64,000 nt of DNA from Petrosia ficiformis (lineage: Eukaryota; Porifera; Demospongiae; Haplosclerida; Petrosiidae). Where the stretch lies: assembly GCA_947044365.1 (NCBI GenBank), contig OX345636.1:22663466-22727465 (forward strand), written 5' to 3'. A program made the translations under genes and the position numbers. Positions within the stretch are counted from its first letter, which is position 1. The number at the start of each line of letters is the position of its first letter. Positions 13,280-23,818 of this stretch are shown here, piece by piece. The notes beneath the pieces are model-generated. The model had not been told where the DNA came from, ran no database searches, and worked only from the letters and a program-made list of their open reading frames with translations.

Positions 13280-16200
13280 TAATAATAATAATTTTAATAA
13301 TAACAATAACTAATTCATACTATTTTGTTAGTGATAAATATTCATAGTTCAGCAGTTGTTCTATTTAATCAAAATATGATTGTGGTTTAGTTTGAATTCT
13401 CTCAATGCTGTAGTAATTAATTGAAATGTAAGCAATTTTTTAAACTGTACTATGTATTCAATATTTAACTGTTATGTCTTATCTTTCTGTGCTTATGTGT
13501 ACTTGATATGTATTTTAATGATGTGCTCATGTGATTGAGTTGTGACATTCTAGTTGGTTAAAAGTCACATGATAAGCTTTAATAAACATCAAACACTCAA
13601 TGTCTATGATTCAACACCAAAAATTATTATTTACTAAATAATTTTTATAATTATAATTATTTCTATAGTTCTGGATGATTCAAAGAAAAGAGATAAACAA
13701 GAGAATCTGGTATGTGTAATAATATTATAATATACTAGGTGAATGCAGGGCATTGAAAGCGAGCATAGCACTGAACATTAATTTAGTTTTGTGATGGTGG
13801 TAGGTTGAAGTTTCGAGATTTAAAAGGCTATTTCATAGTGACATGTTCGTATACTTGCAGTCTCTTACGATATTGTCTTACAATTGAATGCTACACAGTT
13901 GTTTTCTACTCAGTCACCAACAAATGCAGCCCAAACGAATTTGAGAAGCTCAGCACTGTTTCTCTCTGTATGCATATAATATTATCTCTCACTCTTCTAA
14001 CTTCAAGTTCTCTTCTCGTAGGTCTCCTTCTTGATCTCTTATCTCTTCCATTCCTTCGTCAAGATCCAGATGTTTTTTTTACATGTTTATTTTTATAATG
14101 ATCGATAATATAACAAGATATATAGAGAAAAAAGTATCCCTACGACTGCTTTGTGGTCTCCATCATTCAATAATCATGGCTAACTTTATCATGCCTGAAA
14201 CACAACCGCCTATTATAGTTATTATTTTTATTATCTACTCTGCTTACCTTTTAAAGGACTTTAGGAATATATTTGAGGTAGAATAGCTAGCTATTAGTTC
14301 CAGTTGCTTTTTTCTGCTCTTGATCGTGCGTTCTATTACATGCCATGCCCATTAATTGCCAAGCCCTCCAGAATGACACAACTTCCTTAACTACGTATAC
14401 AACGCATACTCATGTAAGTGACACAGAATATAACAAGCGCCGTCGGGATGGGACCCTCGCCTACATGGCAAAGTAATACAAAGCACAACAATTTTTTTCA
14501 AAATATAATAAAGTTTGTGTATGAAACAAACAATACTTTTGTTACATGGAATAGATATATAAATTTGAAAAACATTTATGGCATTAATTGAAACTGTTAT
14601 AACTTTATATCCTAAAAGACAAAATAAGGATATCAATGAAATGTATAATTTGTATATAATTATATCTTACATCTAATTCTCAAACAATGAAGAAGTTCTC
14701 AAGTCTACCTCTAAAGTCTGCGTGTGAAAACGTATTGACTATTGAATCGCCTCTACCACGTGTTTAGTACATGACGCATGCACATACCTGTAGGTGGAGC
14801 TAGGTAGCTTTCTATCTTGCATCAATGGTGGTGTAGTAGCAACCATTACCTCGATTGTTTTTGGTTTGAAGTGTTTCTTGGCTAGCGACAGCCATGAAAC
14901 AGGGTCACTTGCTTTTTTTGTGTCCATATTTACTCTCGTTATTGCCCTCGTTTCATCTTAAAGTTGTGAAACAGTAACTGTGAGTTATAAAAATTGTCAT
15001 AACTTTAGAACCAAAAGGTTTTAGAAGACTTCCTACGTTACTTTTTTTCCTTGTATAATTTGAAGTCTACCAGTACCCCATTTGAATTGTCAATGTTTTT
15101 ATTTTTCCAGAAAAAGTGCTAACAGACAGACACACAGACAAAACGATTACCGTACCCTTCCGCCTACGCTATGCGGCGAGGGTAAATATATATACATTAA
15201 ACCATGTGGAAAGCAATCATACATGTAAATAAAAATATGATATGCATTATAGAGAAATGCACTTGACTCACTTGGTTAAGCTCGCTAATCCTTGCAATTA
15301 TTTGTATTGTAATGAAATATATACTAACTATAGGATGCAGAACTGTATGAAGCAGTTTGGAGAAATGATATTAGTGATGTTGAAACATTACTAAAAAACA
15401 ATGCTAATCCAAACAGTCACCAATATAATATGGTATGTAAATTACACATTTATAATCATATAATTTACATGTGTTTATAATTATTCATTAATTGTTTTAA
15501 ATTATCATTAATACTTTGAAATTATAATTATTATGTAATAATAATTATTACTATAGTATGATACATAAGTGTATAATAATTAATACAAAGTTAGTTTATA
15601 TTATATTTTATTACTTATTACAGATGACGTCTTTACATTGTGCTGTTACGAGAGTGAATATTAAGATACTTAATCTCTTGATATCATATGGTGGTGATGT
15701 CAATTTAAGGAATGTGGTAAGTATATTATACTAACGAAATATACTCATAATAGCATGATACACTATTGTGTATACATAATAATATATCATCAATACAAGT
15801 ATAACAAGAATAATAAAAAACATTTCCAATAAAAATGAAAGAAGATGTAGGGATGTCAAAACCCAAAAAGGATGCGAACAAGGTTAGGTGGGGCCCAAAT
15901 TGAAACAAACCACTTCCATATAACGCTACATAAGTACTTAAACCACTATAAAGCAAAATTCGAAGAGCTGTACTTATGGTTTTGCCAGTTTGGCTACTCG
16001 CCGGTTCTCTACCTTAGCGACAATGTTTGGCCATCTAGAAGGTGTCGGTAGTCATAAAAACACTAGATATGAATAGGTATGTGTGTATTAAAACTTACCT
16101 GTATATATTACCAGAGATTTCAGCTCATCACTTGCAATTGAAATGTATGAGCAGCCATTATTTTCCGTACCATCCCTACATAGAGAGTACTACCGTACTC

Positions 16201-19200
16201 TCTGATAATAAGAATTATAATATCAACAAACATATCATATTTTTTAAAGACAATTTCCATCAAGTCACTATTATAAATCTTATTAACGAAAGATATAACT
16301 TCAACATGTAGAACATGATTTGAACTAAAGTCTTAAATTCTCCTGTACTTATTTCTATTCATATTATATAGTGAGTGGTGAAAGTAAATGAATTCAACAC
16401 TGTTATTAAACATTAAATGTTATATTCATTATTTTTCACTCAATACAACATGTGAAGAAGTATTTATTAATATTGGCAGTAATAAATTATACAGTTACTT
16501 TTTCCTCTTATAGAGAGGAAGGACTCCTTTGCATTATGCTTCTGAGAGAGGTGATGTTGATATTGTTAACATACTGCTTGCACATGGTGGAACTGTTCAT
16601 ACATTGGATAGGGTGAACAAATGATGTGTTGTGTATATTTACATGTTCATTTGATATCTATAACATAATTATGTTGTTATAATTATAATGATGAATTTTT
16701 GTTTTTGTCAAAGTTCTCATTATTCAGTAAAATATGACATTATTGTTTCTATTTGTTTGTCTACTACTTGTAATGACTATTAATATCTACAACAATACAC
16801 TATAACTGTATCTCATGAATGTAAACTGGTTAATAAAAAAATGACTGTTTATTGTGGTTTGTGGTTTTCTGGGTTTTTCCATGAAAGATCACGCCTCTTT
16901 GTTTTTGACCTTTTGTTTGTACAAAAGTTATTGAAAAAGAGAATCTAATCTGAAACCGAAATAGAACCTAGTTACATCAGTAAAATTATAATGATGTGTA
17001 TAAGAATATTGATATGGTAAATTGATAATTGTCATTTAGTAAATGTAAAAGAAACATATAATTATTTTTGATTATTACAAGATATATGAAGAAACCTTAT
17101 TCAAACGATTACTATGAAGATCATTATAATTATAAATGAAGAGGTTCATCATGTGTCAAAATCCAGTTATTCTGAACCTCTGTTTATATGTACTCAAGTG
17201 AATATTAACTCTGTAAATGATGGTACACTTTAAATAAATTCACCCCCACAAAACCTTCATTATTCACCCTTTCTCTGTGATCCATAACAAACAAAATATG
17301 TGACCTTCTAGTAATTATATGTGTTATTGTTGTAGCTGAAAATGAGGAATGATTTATTACATTATGAATTATTATTACAGGACGGAGAGACACCTCTTGA
17401 CATAGCTAAAGAAAATGAGGTAATCCAGGCTCTTGAAAAACAACAAATGAAGGTACATGAATCCATTAATAATGACTATAATTTATGATAGTTTCTGATA
17501 AATTCATTTTTTTGTTATACTGACTATTCAAAGAGTCTCTATACTCTATACTATTGAATTATGGATAATAATAATAATTTTTTTGTAATACAGTTATGAA
17601 TTTGTAACATTTCCTCAGATTAAATAAATATGTAGACCTAAAACATGACCAAACTCCTATAAGCTAGTATGTGTACATATACCAGACATACATGAACAAT
17701 ATCTATATAAATACTATCAGTACTTCAATTCAGGACTGTGTTACATCTATGTATATGTAAATATTAATAATGATAAGAATCATAAATAAAACTGTTTAAC
17801 AATATAAAATTAATAACATAAGTTATACGAATTTTATATGATATGTCATCATGTTCATTATTATCTGTACATCATGTTATTAATAATAATTATTATTATA
17901 ATGTTATAGTTTATTTCTTTTCACTCACTATAAAAACTGTCCAAATATAATATAACTTTATAAGTAGGTATAAAGAAATAAATTAGTAAATAAATAAATA
18001 TATATATATATATAGATAGATAGATGCATACATCCATAGATAGATATGCAGATACATACATTCATATATACATTGATAAATAGATAATTACATATTTTCT
18101 TTACTCTAGGATGAAGCATTGATTAAAGCACTTGGTAAAAATAATCATGAAGATATTGAAAAGTGTATTAAAGACGGAGCTAATGCAAAATTACGAAATG
18201 TTGTAAGTCTATAATTATTTTAATATTATTATAATTATACTTAAAGTACATGTATACTTCTGGGTACTCGCCAGGCTATTTTTGAAGGATACTTGACCCT
18301 TCTTGAAAAGGAAAGTACTCTTCTTCAATGCTAAAAATGTCATCTGTACCTTCTTAAAAATTTACTCCAGCTAATTGTTGGAGGTAGGCGATTACAAATG
18401 TCTGTGGCTTTATACTATAAAAATTTAAAGTAAACATTATGATAAAATAGAATCCGATGTGGCTAAGAAATACTGTTGGTTTATTAATCATTAATGAGCC
18501 AAAAATACCCTTTCTGGTGAAAATCCTGGTAAGGCATGTGATATAATTATTAAGAAAAGGTATTCTCATAATCATTGTTCAGTTTTATTGCTTAGAAGAA
18601 ATATGGTAAAGCTACATTTTGCACAAAGTTAAACAATTTTCCCTTTTTCTCACCTCTCAATAGCTACAAGAACTAATAAAGTAACTAGGAACCACTCTCT
18701 TAACAATTCTGTACATTTTTTATACACAATGCCATTATGCGTCATAGATACCACACTTTACTCTTATGCTTATATTTTGCAAAGGAGAACAGATAGGGCC
18801 CTGTTAGTTTGGTAACACTGAGAGGAGTTCTTATGCTATAAAATATCTGTACTGAGTCTAGAAGCTTACCATAAGAAAACATGGAGTTATTTCAGCGTGA
18901 ATACCTAGCCTGGTTTAGCTAATTGTACAATGTGTTTAGAGTATTATAATGTATAAAGAAGTAAAATGAGTATGACATAAAAGACAAAGATTTGAGATAA
19001 TGTCTTGAAAATGCTGGTCAGCATTACTGAGTTTGTAGATCTAATGATGTGTAGAAGTGTTTGATGATTTTGATTATTTTGACAATGATAACAGTAAGCC
19101 CTCTCTAATGGCCAAAGGATTCCTTCCTCTGTTTGTAAGCTTTAAGAAGCTTTATTGTTCTTAAATAATGGATAATAGCACATTTTTGTGACAAAAGAAA

Positions 19201-22200
19201 CAATTAACTTTCATCACAGCCTTGCAATAAAAAAGTTCATTTGATTCCTCATCACATATCCTACAATTTTGTAATACAGAAATTGTAGTTTTGAAGCTTG
19301 CTTCGTCATCTATAGGGGTTTTTCCTATCCAGTACAAGTTTCTTTGGCATTTGAGGGCAAATTAGTGCCCACACAAGCAGTTGTTAATAGGTTAATATCA
19401 TAACTGTACAGTGATATGTTTTATTTATATCACATGTCATCATACTTTATAATTATTCTAATAACGTCACAACATCAACCAAACTACAGTACTAACACCT
19501 TCTTGAAAATGAAACTTTCCCATTTTTCATTTGGGCAGTCTTTACAAAGATAGTATATACACAAGTTCCCAGAATAACCAGTAACTAGTTTACATATAAC
19601 CTACACACAACTCTTTATTATTAATTATAACTCCAGTATTTGTGAATTTCATTATACGATACTTCTGAAAACAATATTACCTTTAGTGTGAGCAATGAGT
19701 CTCACAGTCTACACCATTCTAAACACAAGCTATTAAATGTTAATTATGTTAGTTTACTATATTTAGTCATGTCTTTGAGCAATTATGTGCGACTATTCTT
19801 TGCCCTTGAGGGTGTCTAGGCATCTCCTGATGCCTTAGTACCTACCTGAGATGCCTAAAGTAGGCATAAAGAAGGTTCCTGGACATCTTACATGTCCCTC
19901 GATAATAAATAATAATTATTTTATCAAATTTTCAGGAATGTGTGAGTAATTAGATATTAATACAATTCACATGTGTTTTAACATAGCTATGGGTGGCTCT
20001 CCATTGTCTTGAGTAAGATTCAGATGATTGTGACACTGAAGTTGGTGAATCAGTCCCAAACATTAAGAAGCAAGCGAGGAACCTTTAGGCTCACTGGAAA
20101 TGCAATTTTCGTTAGCTGGAGTAGATATGTTTGTTACATTTGGTATTAATGATCTCCTCTGATGAATGAAGACCAGACACCCAGTAATGTAAACTTGGAG
20201 CTAACACTGGTCACAACATAATAGAACATAATAACACAACATCACCACTTCATGTCTAACACTTATGTGAATATAAAAATGTAGCCTTGTGGTCTCTCCA
20301 TTCCGAAAACTAGTTACAGAAACAACATAATTATTATAACTATTTATTGATATTCTTGAGTAATTAAGTCACAACATAATCATAAGTGAACACAAAATTA
20401 TGTCAGTGCACTGTATATACAACAGATACTAGTTATATGACAATATAAATGTAATGTTACAATAATTAACCACCATGGAAGTGGTCATAGTAACTGAGAA
20501 CAATAATATTTACCTAATACCATGTATTGATACAGGATGAAGCTTTGTATGCAGGAGTGATAATGATCTGTGCTAATGATATTGAAGCATTACTAATGAA
20601 TGGGGCTAAATCCATCTTTTGTGATTATGTGAGTAGTAGTTGTTATTTGAAATCATTAATATCTTTATATATAATATTTATGAGTTGTAGTTGTTATCAC
20701 AAATGTACATGATTATAGATTTTACTGTATTTTATACAGCCTAGTACATATATCATCATTTGATATGGTCATAACATAACCAAAACTGTTATAAAATGTA
20801 CACTTTGTTTAAACAAGGATATTATAGAAGCAAATTATCCCTCTGATTACATTCAATTTGAGAAGATTTCTCTGTCTGAAATCCAATAATCTCAAAGATA
20901 TATGCTTTATGTATGCTAGCTAATTGATTGATTTCACAGTCGATTGTTGACAGACACTGTTGAATTTGAATTACTATAAATATTAAATCTTAAAAACATT
21001 TCCTGTTGATGTTATCACACTGCCGCCTCAAATAAACTGTAGAACAACAAGACTTCTCCTGTATAGGAAGTGATACAGCTGGTTTATAAAAATTTTATAA
21101 ACCTCAGCTTCAGATGACAACTTGCTAATATATAAATCAAGTAGACATGGCATCACACAATAATGGGATTTGCGACAATTGTAACAGATTTCTGTTCTCA
21201 CCTCATTTCTTGAAGTCCATCTTTCCTATTTTTAGATGAATTTTCCCGGTATATGTATCTCTCTGGATTATGTAGTCGTTCCAACTGCGACATTTTCCAA
21301 TTTCAGTGTTCTTGTCCTCCATGGAGGCAATAATGTTTTCCATTACAGAAAAAAACAGCCTGTACAAGTCCTAAATGTGTGGTAACATTAAGTACATCTG
21401 AACTCCACAGAAGGTTTTCTTCTTTTGATATGCCTTCTGTATGCTTCAAGACAGCCCCAACACCTGATAAACACAAATGCTTGAATAAATTATCAAGAGT
21501 AGTGGTGAAAGTAGAAAACACAGGTATGCTTTTATCTAAACAGTTTGGTTAAGAAGGGTTTTCTGACTTCATGTCTCTAAGGATGCCCAACAACAAGGAA
21601 TACAGGGAAGTTGCTCACCTGTATGAGACCTAGTTTCAGCCACATATACACTCAACCATTTGTTAAGTACTTCACCAAAACAGGATGGTAGTAGAGCTTC
21701 TTCCGAACACTTACTTTCCGGGTTTCTAATGTTGTATTCAAAAAACCAATCAATAAAATTCTTCATGGCCCACAGTGTACTTAATGTAGTATTTTTGGGC
21801 ATTTTAGCTTCTGATAGCTCATTGAGTTTTGAATCTGACACGTTTTTGAAGCGGTTCTTCAAGGACAATTACAGTTACGTTTCTTGGATGGCAAGGTCAA
21901 TGACAGTTTACGTTTCTTGCATGGCAAGGACAATGACAGTTTACATTTTTTGGACGATGGAACAGTCTCCTTATCAGCCATTTAACTACAAACAAAACAC
22001 GTCACACATACAATAATGCGCATGCACAAATGTGTGACTTCATAATAATTTAATATTAATTATATCACGCTAACTCGTGCTATACTGGACCTAGCCCTGG
22101 GCTCGGTGCGCATAAATGCAATATAGCACTCGTGGTGTGATATAACTATACATATATATATGTTTATATATACCGTACCCATACACAAATTCAAACAAAG

Positions 22201-23818
22201 AATCAATACTAGTTTCTTTAATTCATGTATAGATACGCCAGACACAAGAGGTTGTATTTAGTTACAGTATTATTATATATAGTGGAAGTGAAATGTACTG
22301 CTTTAGAAATAATGCATGTGTGATTAATACCCATTTTCACTCATACCAATGCTATCACAAATCTAATCAATATACTTGTATTTGTAAGCATTTCAAGTCT
22401 TAAACAGTGACTGTTGACAGAGTTATAACATTCTTTATACATGTCAAATCTTCACAGAAATTACTACCAAACAGTTCTTTTGTCCTGATAAATTGTAGAT
22501 ATGATTATAGAGCTGCTCTTTTAGATTCTGGCATTTTTGAAATCAATTAGGATTAGAAAGCATAGTGAGATCCATGTTCACTAGTAATCATAGCAACAGC
22601 CAATCAGATTAGGAGACAAGAATGATTTCAGTAACTAGTAGTGAAATTACACATCACTATTATATTAATTTTAATGGATGAGTATTTGAATCATATATTA
22701 TTAAAATTATACCATAAATTGAAACATGTAATGTGCCAAAAAACTCCATCTCAAATTTTACAACATGAATTTATTTCCTATAGAATAAACGGACTCCCTT
22801 GCATTTTGCCTCAAAGAGTGGAAATGCTGACACTGTTAATTTGTTAATATCTCACGGAGGAGATATTCATGCAGTGGATAAGGTAAACAAATATATGTGT
22901 TTGATAGTTCACACAAATATTCCCAAATCTGAATATTTATTAATTAATTTAGTATACAGTAATAACTATAACTGACTAAAATGAAAATTGGCAGATAATG
23001 GGCACTTTTAGTTATTTAACTAAAATTAAAACCATTTTAGTAATTTTAGTATTATTGTAGTTAAAAAACTGTACCTAAATCAAAAGTTTGATAAACCAGG
23101 CCTACTATAACTATAACTAAAAGCAGTCATTTTTGTCAAACTAAAACAACACCACAAATTACGTAGGTAGTGCAAAAACAACAGGCAGTCAAGTGACTGA
23201 TGAATTGGTGATACACTATCCCCACATACACACACCTATACAATAATATTATATGAAGTTATGAAGTTGGATATTCTTTCATAGTTTTGCTTCTCATAAT
23301 CTACTAATTGTACTAGTTTAATAGTTTTACTAGTTATACTGATTGTATTAGTTATATTGTTTGTACACGTTTACTTCACTATACAGGATGATCAAACTCC
23401 ATTACACAAGGCATCTCAATATAGTCATACTAATGTTGTGAAGACACTAGTATCACATGGAGTAGATATCTTTGCTAGAGATAAAGTAAGTAAATGTTAA
23501 GAAATGTTTTAATATCTGAGAATAAGAAATAAAATTAATCTTTTAGTAATTATACATCATTTCATGTTTCTTGTTGAAGATATCAAATGTGTCATTATCT
23601 ACTAATTACTTTATTTAAGAAGTCATATCTACTGACTCATTTATCTTATTATAATTAATGATTAGTATATTTGTTATAATTATCATAATAATTATTATTT
23701 TATAATATCCACACAGTTTGGAAAATCACCATTAGATAGAGCACGTGAGAGGAATAAAAAAGACGTAATTGAAATACTTGAAGCACAACAACAGAAACTA
23801 GAAGGACAGACAAAGTAA
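3375..23818 (+). CDS. Death domain / CARD-like / coiled-coil / ankyrin-repeat protein (19 exons, 878 aa)
   Basis: Predicted exons: 3375-3654, 4929-4963, 6570-6888, 7093-7766, 7828-7882, 8477-8527, 8607-8675, 9311-9403, 11112-11282, 13669-13709, 15334-15432, 15624-15716, 16514-16612, 17381-17452, 18110-18202, 20536-20628, 22784-22882, 23387-23485, 23717-23818. All have AG/GT borders, phases match at every junction, and the sum is 2637 nt ending in TAA. Order by residue: Death domain 6-80, CARD-like helices 116-211, a further helical segment 220-320, beta-rich segment 340-432, charged linker 437-495, coiled coil 496-582, ankyrin repeats 597-878. Death-fold modules recruit partners homotypically and ankyrin repeats bind proteins, so a cytosolic signalling adaptor in immunity or cell death is inferred. 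No NACHT, kinase or caspase domain is visible. The ATG at 3375 has A at -3 and G at +4; an in-frame ATG at 3282 is possible. The exon ending at 7882 has a weak donor (GTTTTT). The splice model is mine and has no transcript support. Confidence 0.85.
4047..4141. repeat. Short foldback repeat
   Basis: Arms 4047-4067 and 4121-4141 are inverted copies of about 21 bp (GCAGTTATGGGCATATAACA and its complement, one mismatch) around a 53-bp centre. It lies in intron 1 of the Death-domain gene. The core resembles the foldback near 22.1 kb, so it is probably one family of small hairpin MITEs. Confidence 0.6.
4381..4769. mobile_element. MITE with about 35-bp terminal inverted repeats
   Basis: The left end reads GACCGGCTCTGCAAAAAACT and continues through CTTATGGATTAA. 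The right end, near 4730-4769, is the inverse with a few mismatches. The roughly 390-bp element has no ORF. One further end of the same family is seen at about 37529. Intronic. Confidence 0.7.
5757..6175 (+). mobile_element. Non-autonomous dispersed element with inverted ends (copy A)
   Basis: It starts with a GGCCCGTAGGGCC palindrome followed by ATCCCTATAATTGCTTTCCC and ends with AAAGCAATCATAGGGATAC plus a T-run, so the ends are inverted copies. A GGGTTCGAAC stretch near the left end resembles an RNA polymerase III B box, which suggests tRNA-related ancestry. A second copy lies inverted at about 14100-14425, a 3' end at 1652-1725, and related left ends at 31661-31714 and about 56541. Confidence 0.7.
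6184..6600 (+). repeat. Tandem duplication of an intron end and splice acceptor
   Basis: About 110 bp from the GGTCTTTGCATTGCAA motif to the GGTAGGCAACTACACA acceptor is present twice, offset by about 250 bp (near 6231-6340 and 6481-6590), with weaker similarity in between. The downstream acceptor at 6569 feeds exon 3. The upstream acceptor at 6319 opens a short frame that stops at 6373. Confidence 0.75.
6570..6888 (+). other. Exon 3: CARD-like Death-fold domain
   Basis: About 106 residues of amphipathic helices with a CARD-like layout: HHDILYQVLKNP, then a V-A-N-I-L-Y helix, IGKDVLDEM, a central LFTTLEMVI helix, and LFASVLCKYAS near the end. The spacing suits a CARD or DED, but no single residue is diagnostic. 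The order after an N-terminal Death domain suggests a multi-Death-fold adaptor. Starts in phase 0 and ends in phase 1. Confidence 0.6.
7093..7766 (+). other. Exon 4: second helical module and beta-rich segment
   Basis: The largest exon (224 full codons). The first 100 residues (LFDNVMQLLRKQKVSLDDL through a LEAIVKRF helix) are helical and Death-effector-like in size. The rest has alternating hydrophobic strands (ETIVFVLQW, SIIIVCYAPSHL, IISVSIGGCLIL). I do not recognise the beta segment as a named domain. Confidence 0.6.
8477..8675 (+). other. Duplicated mini-exons in the linker
   Basis: Exons 8477-8527 and 8607-8675 encode related peptides, EDNKTEPLSMPSHI and EDEKKTDPLSIPLDI. Both run from phase 1 to phase 1. 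They are divergent tandem copies of one exon, and either can be skipped without breaking the frame. Confidence 0.75.
9311..11282 (+). other. Coiled-coil exons
   Basis: Exons 9311-9403 and 11112-11282 encode about 88 residues with heptad-spaced leucines and many E, K, R and Q residues (for example LPLELQLEQRDEQIRELEEE). This is consistent with dimerisation between the Death-fold modules and the ankyrin arrays. The 1.7-kb intron between them shows no gene. Confidence 0.75.
12600..12920 (+). repeat. Diverged copy of the CCCTCGCCGCG repeat family
   Basis: Shares the order CTACTGGCAGACTTCAAATT, AAAACCTTTTGGTT, AAAGTTATGACA, then TCGCTAGCAA with the copies at 14765-15184 (inverted) and 28570-28990. 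The 5' end is missing. Intronic. Confidence 0.6.
13245..13290 (+). repeat. (AAT)n microsatellite
   Basis: About 45 bp of nearly perfect AAT/ATA repeats in intron 10 of the Death-domain gene. Confidence 0.9.
14100..14425 (-). mobile_element. Dispersed element copy B, opposite orientation to copy A
   Basis: Read on the minus strand it follows 5815-6175 with moderate divergence: the CAACGCATACTC region, the ACTGGAACTAATAGCTA block, the ATGATAAAGTTAGCCATGAT block, and the final CATAGGGATAC-type tail (here CGTAGGGATAC). The left terminal palindrome is absent. Intronic. Confidence 0.7.
14765..15184 (-). repeat. CCCTCGCCGCG repeat family, near-intact copy
   Basis: On the minus strand it opens with the CCCTCGCCGCATAGCGTAGG hairpin, then a CGTTTTGTCTGTGTGTCTGT run. 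It matches 28570-28990 over about 420 bp in inverted orientation with few differences. A 62-codon minus frame (14739-14927) overlaps it. In the 28.9-kb copy the same frame has a stop, so it is not called a gene. Confidence 0.75.
15334..17452 (+). other. Ankyrin array 1 (exons at 15334, 15624, 16514, 17381)
   Basis: Four exons of 33, 31, 33 and 24 codons, all phase 0 at both ends. The opener reads DAELYEAVWRNDISDVETLL. The middle exons carry TSLHCAV and the canonical TPLHYASERGDVDIVNILLA with HGG turns. The last is a half repeat, TPLDIAKENEVIQALE, typical of an ankyrin C-cap. Confidence 0.85.
21180..21981 (-). pseudogene. Dead Crypton-like / DUF3504-type recombinase ORF in an intron
   Basis: From an ATG at 21981 the minus strand reads a lysine-rich start, then after a frameshift near 21870 a segment with KNTTLSTLWAMKNFIDWF and LNKWLSVYVAETR. 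A second frameshift near 21600 leads into a LLLGILRDMKSENPS match. Further on (21303-21521) come LDNLFKHLC, SKEENLLWSS and KHYCLHGGQEH. These segments match, in order, the N-terminal and core parts of the KIAA1958/ZMYM-like family thought to derive from Crypton tyrosine recombinases. The catalytic R..H..R..Y region is not seen. It is broken by frameshifts and lies between ankyrin exons 15 and 16 (by order) of the Death-domain gene, on the opposite strand. Confidence 0.55.
22059..22145. repeat. Foldback repeat
   Basis: Inverted arms TTATATCACGC..CTCGTGCTATA and its near complement, around a short CCTAGCCCTGGGCTCGG centre. It resembles the 4.05-kb foldback in its ATATAACACTCACGAG core. Confidence 0.55.

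Larger units (their letters stand above)
18110..23818 (+). other. Ankyrin array 2 (exons at 18110, 20536, 22784, 23387, 23717)
   Basis: Five phase-0 exons. Two openers (DEALIKALGKNNHEDIEKCI and DEALYAGVIMICANDIEALL) resemble the opener of array 1. They are followed by TPLHFASKSGNADTVNLLIS, TPLHKASQYSHTNVVKTLVS and a terminal half repeat, SPLDRARERNKKDVIEILEA. The last exon ends in TAA at 23816-23818. The layout mirrors array 1, so duplication of a whole exon block is likely. Confidence 0.85.

Noticed and set aside
14739..14927. 62-aa frame starting MDTKKASDPV
   Set aside because: Lies in a repeat whose near-identical copy at 28.8 kb has a stop in the same frame.
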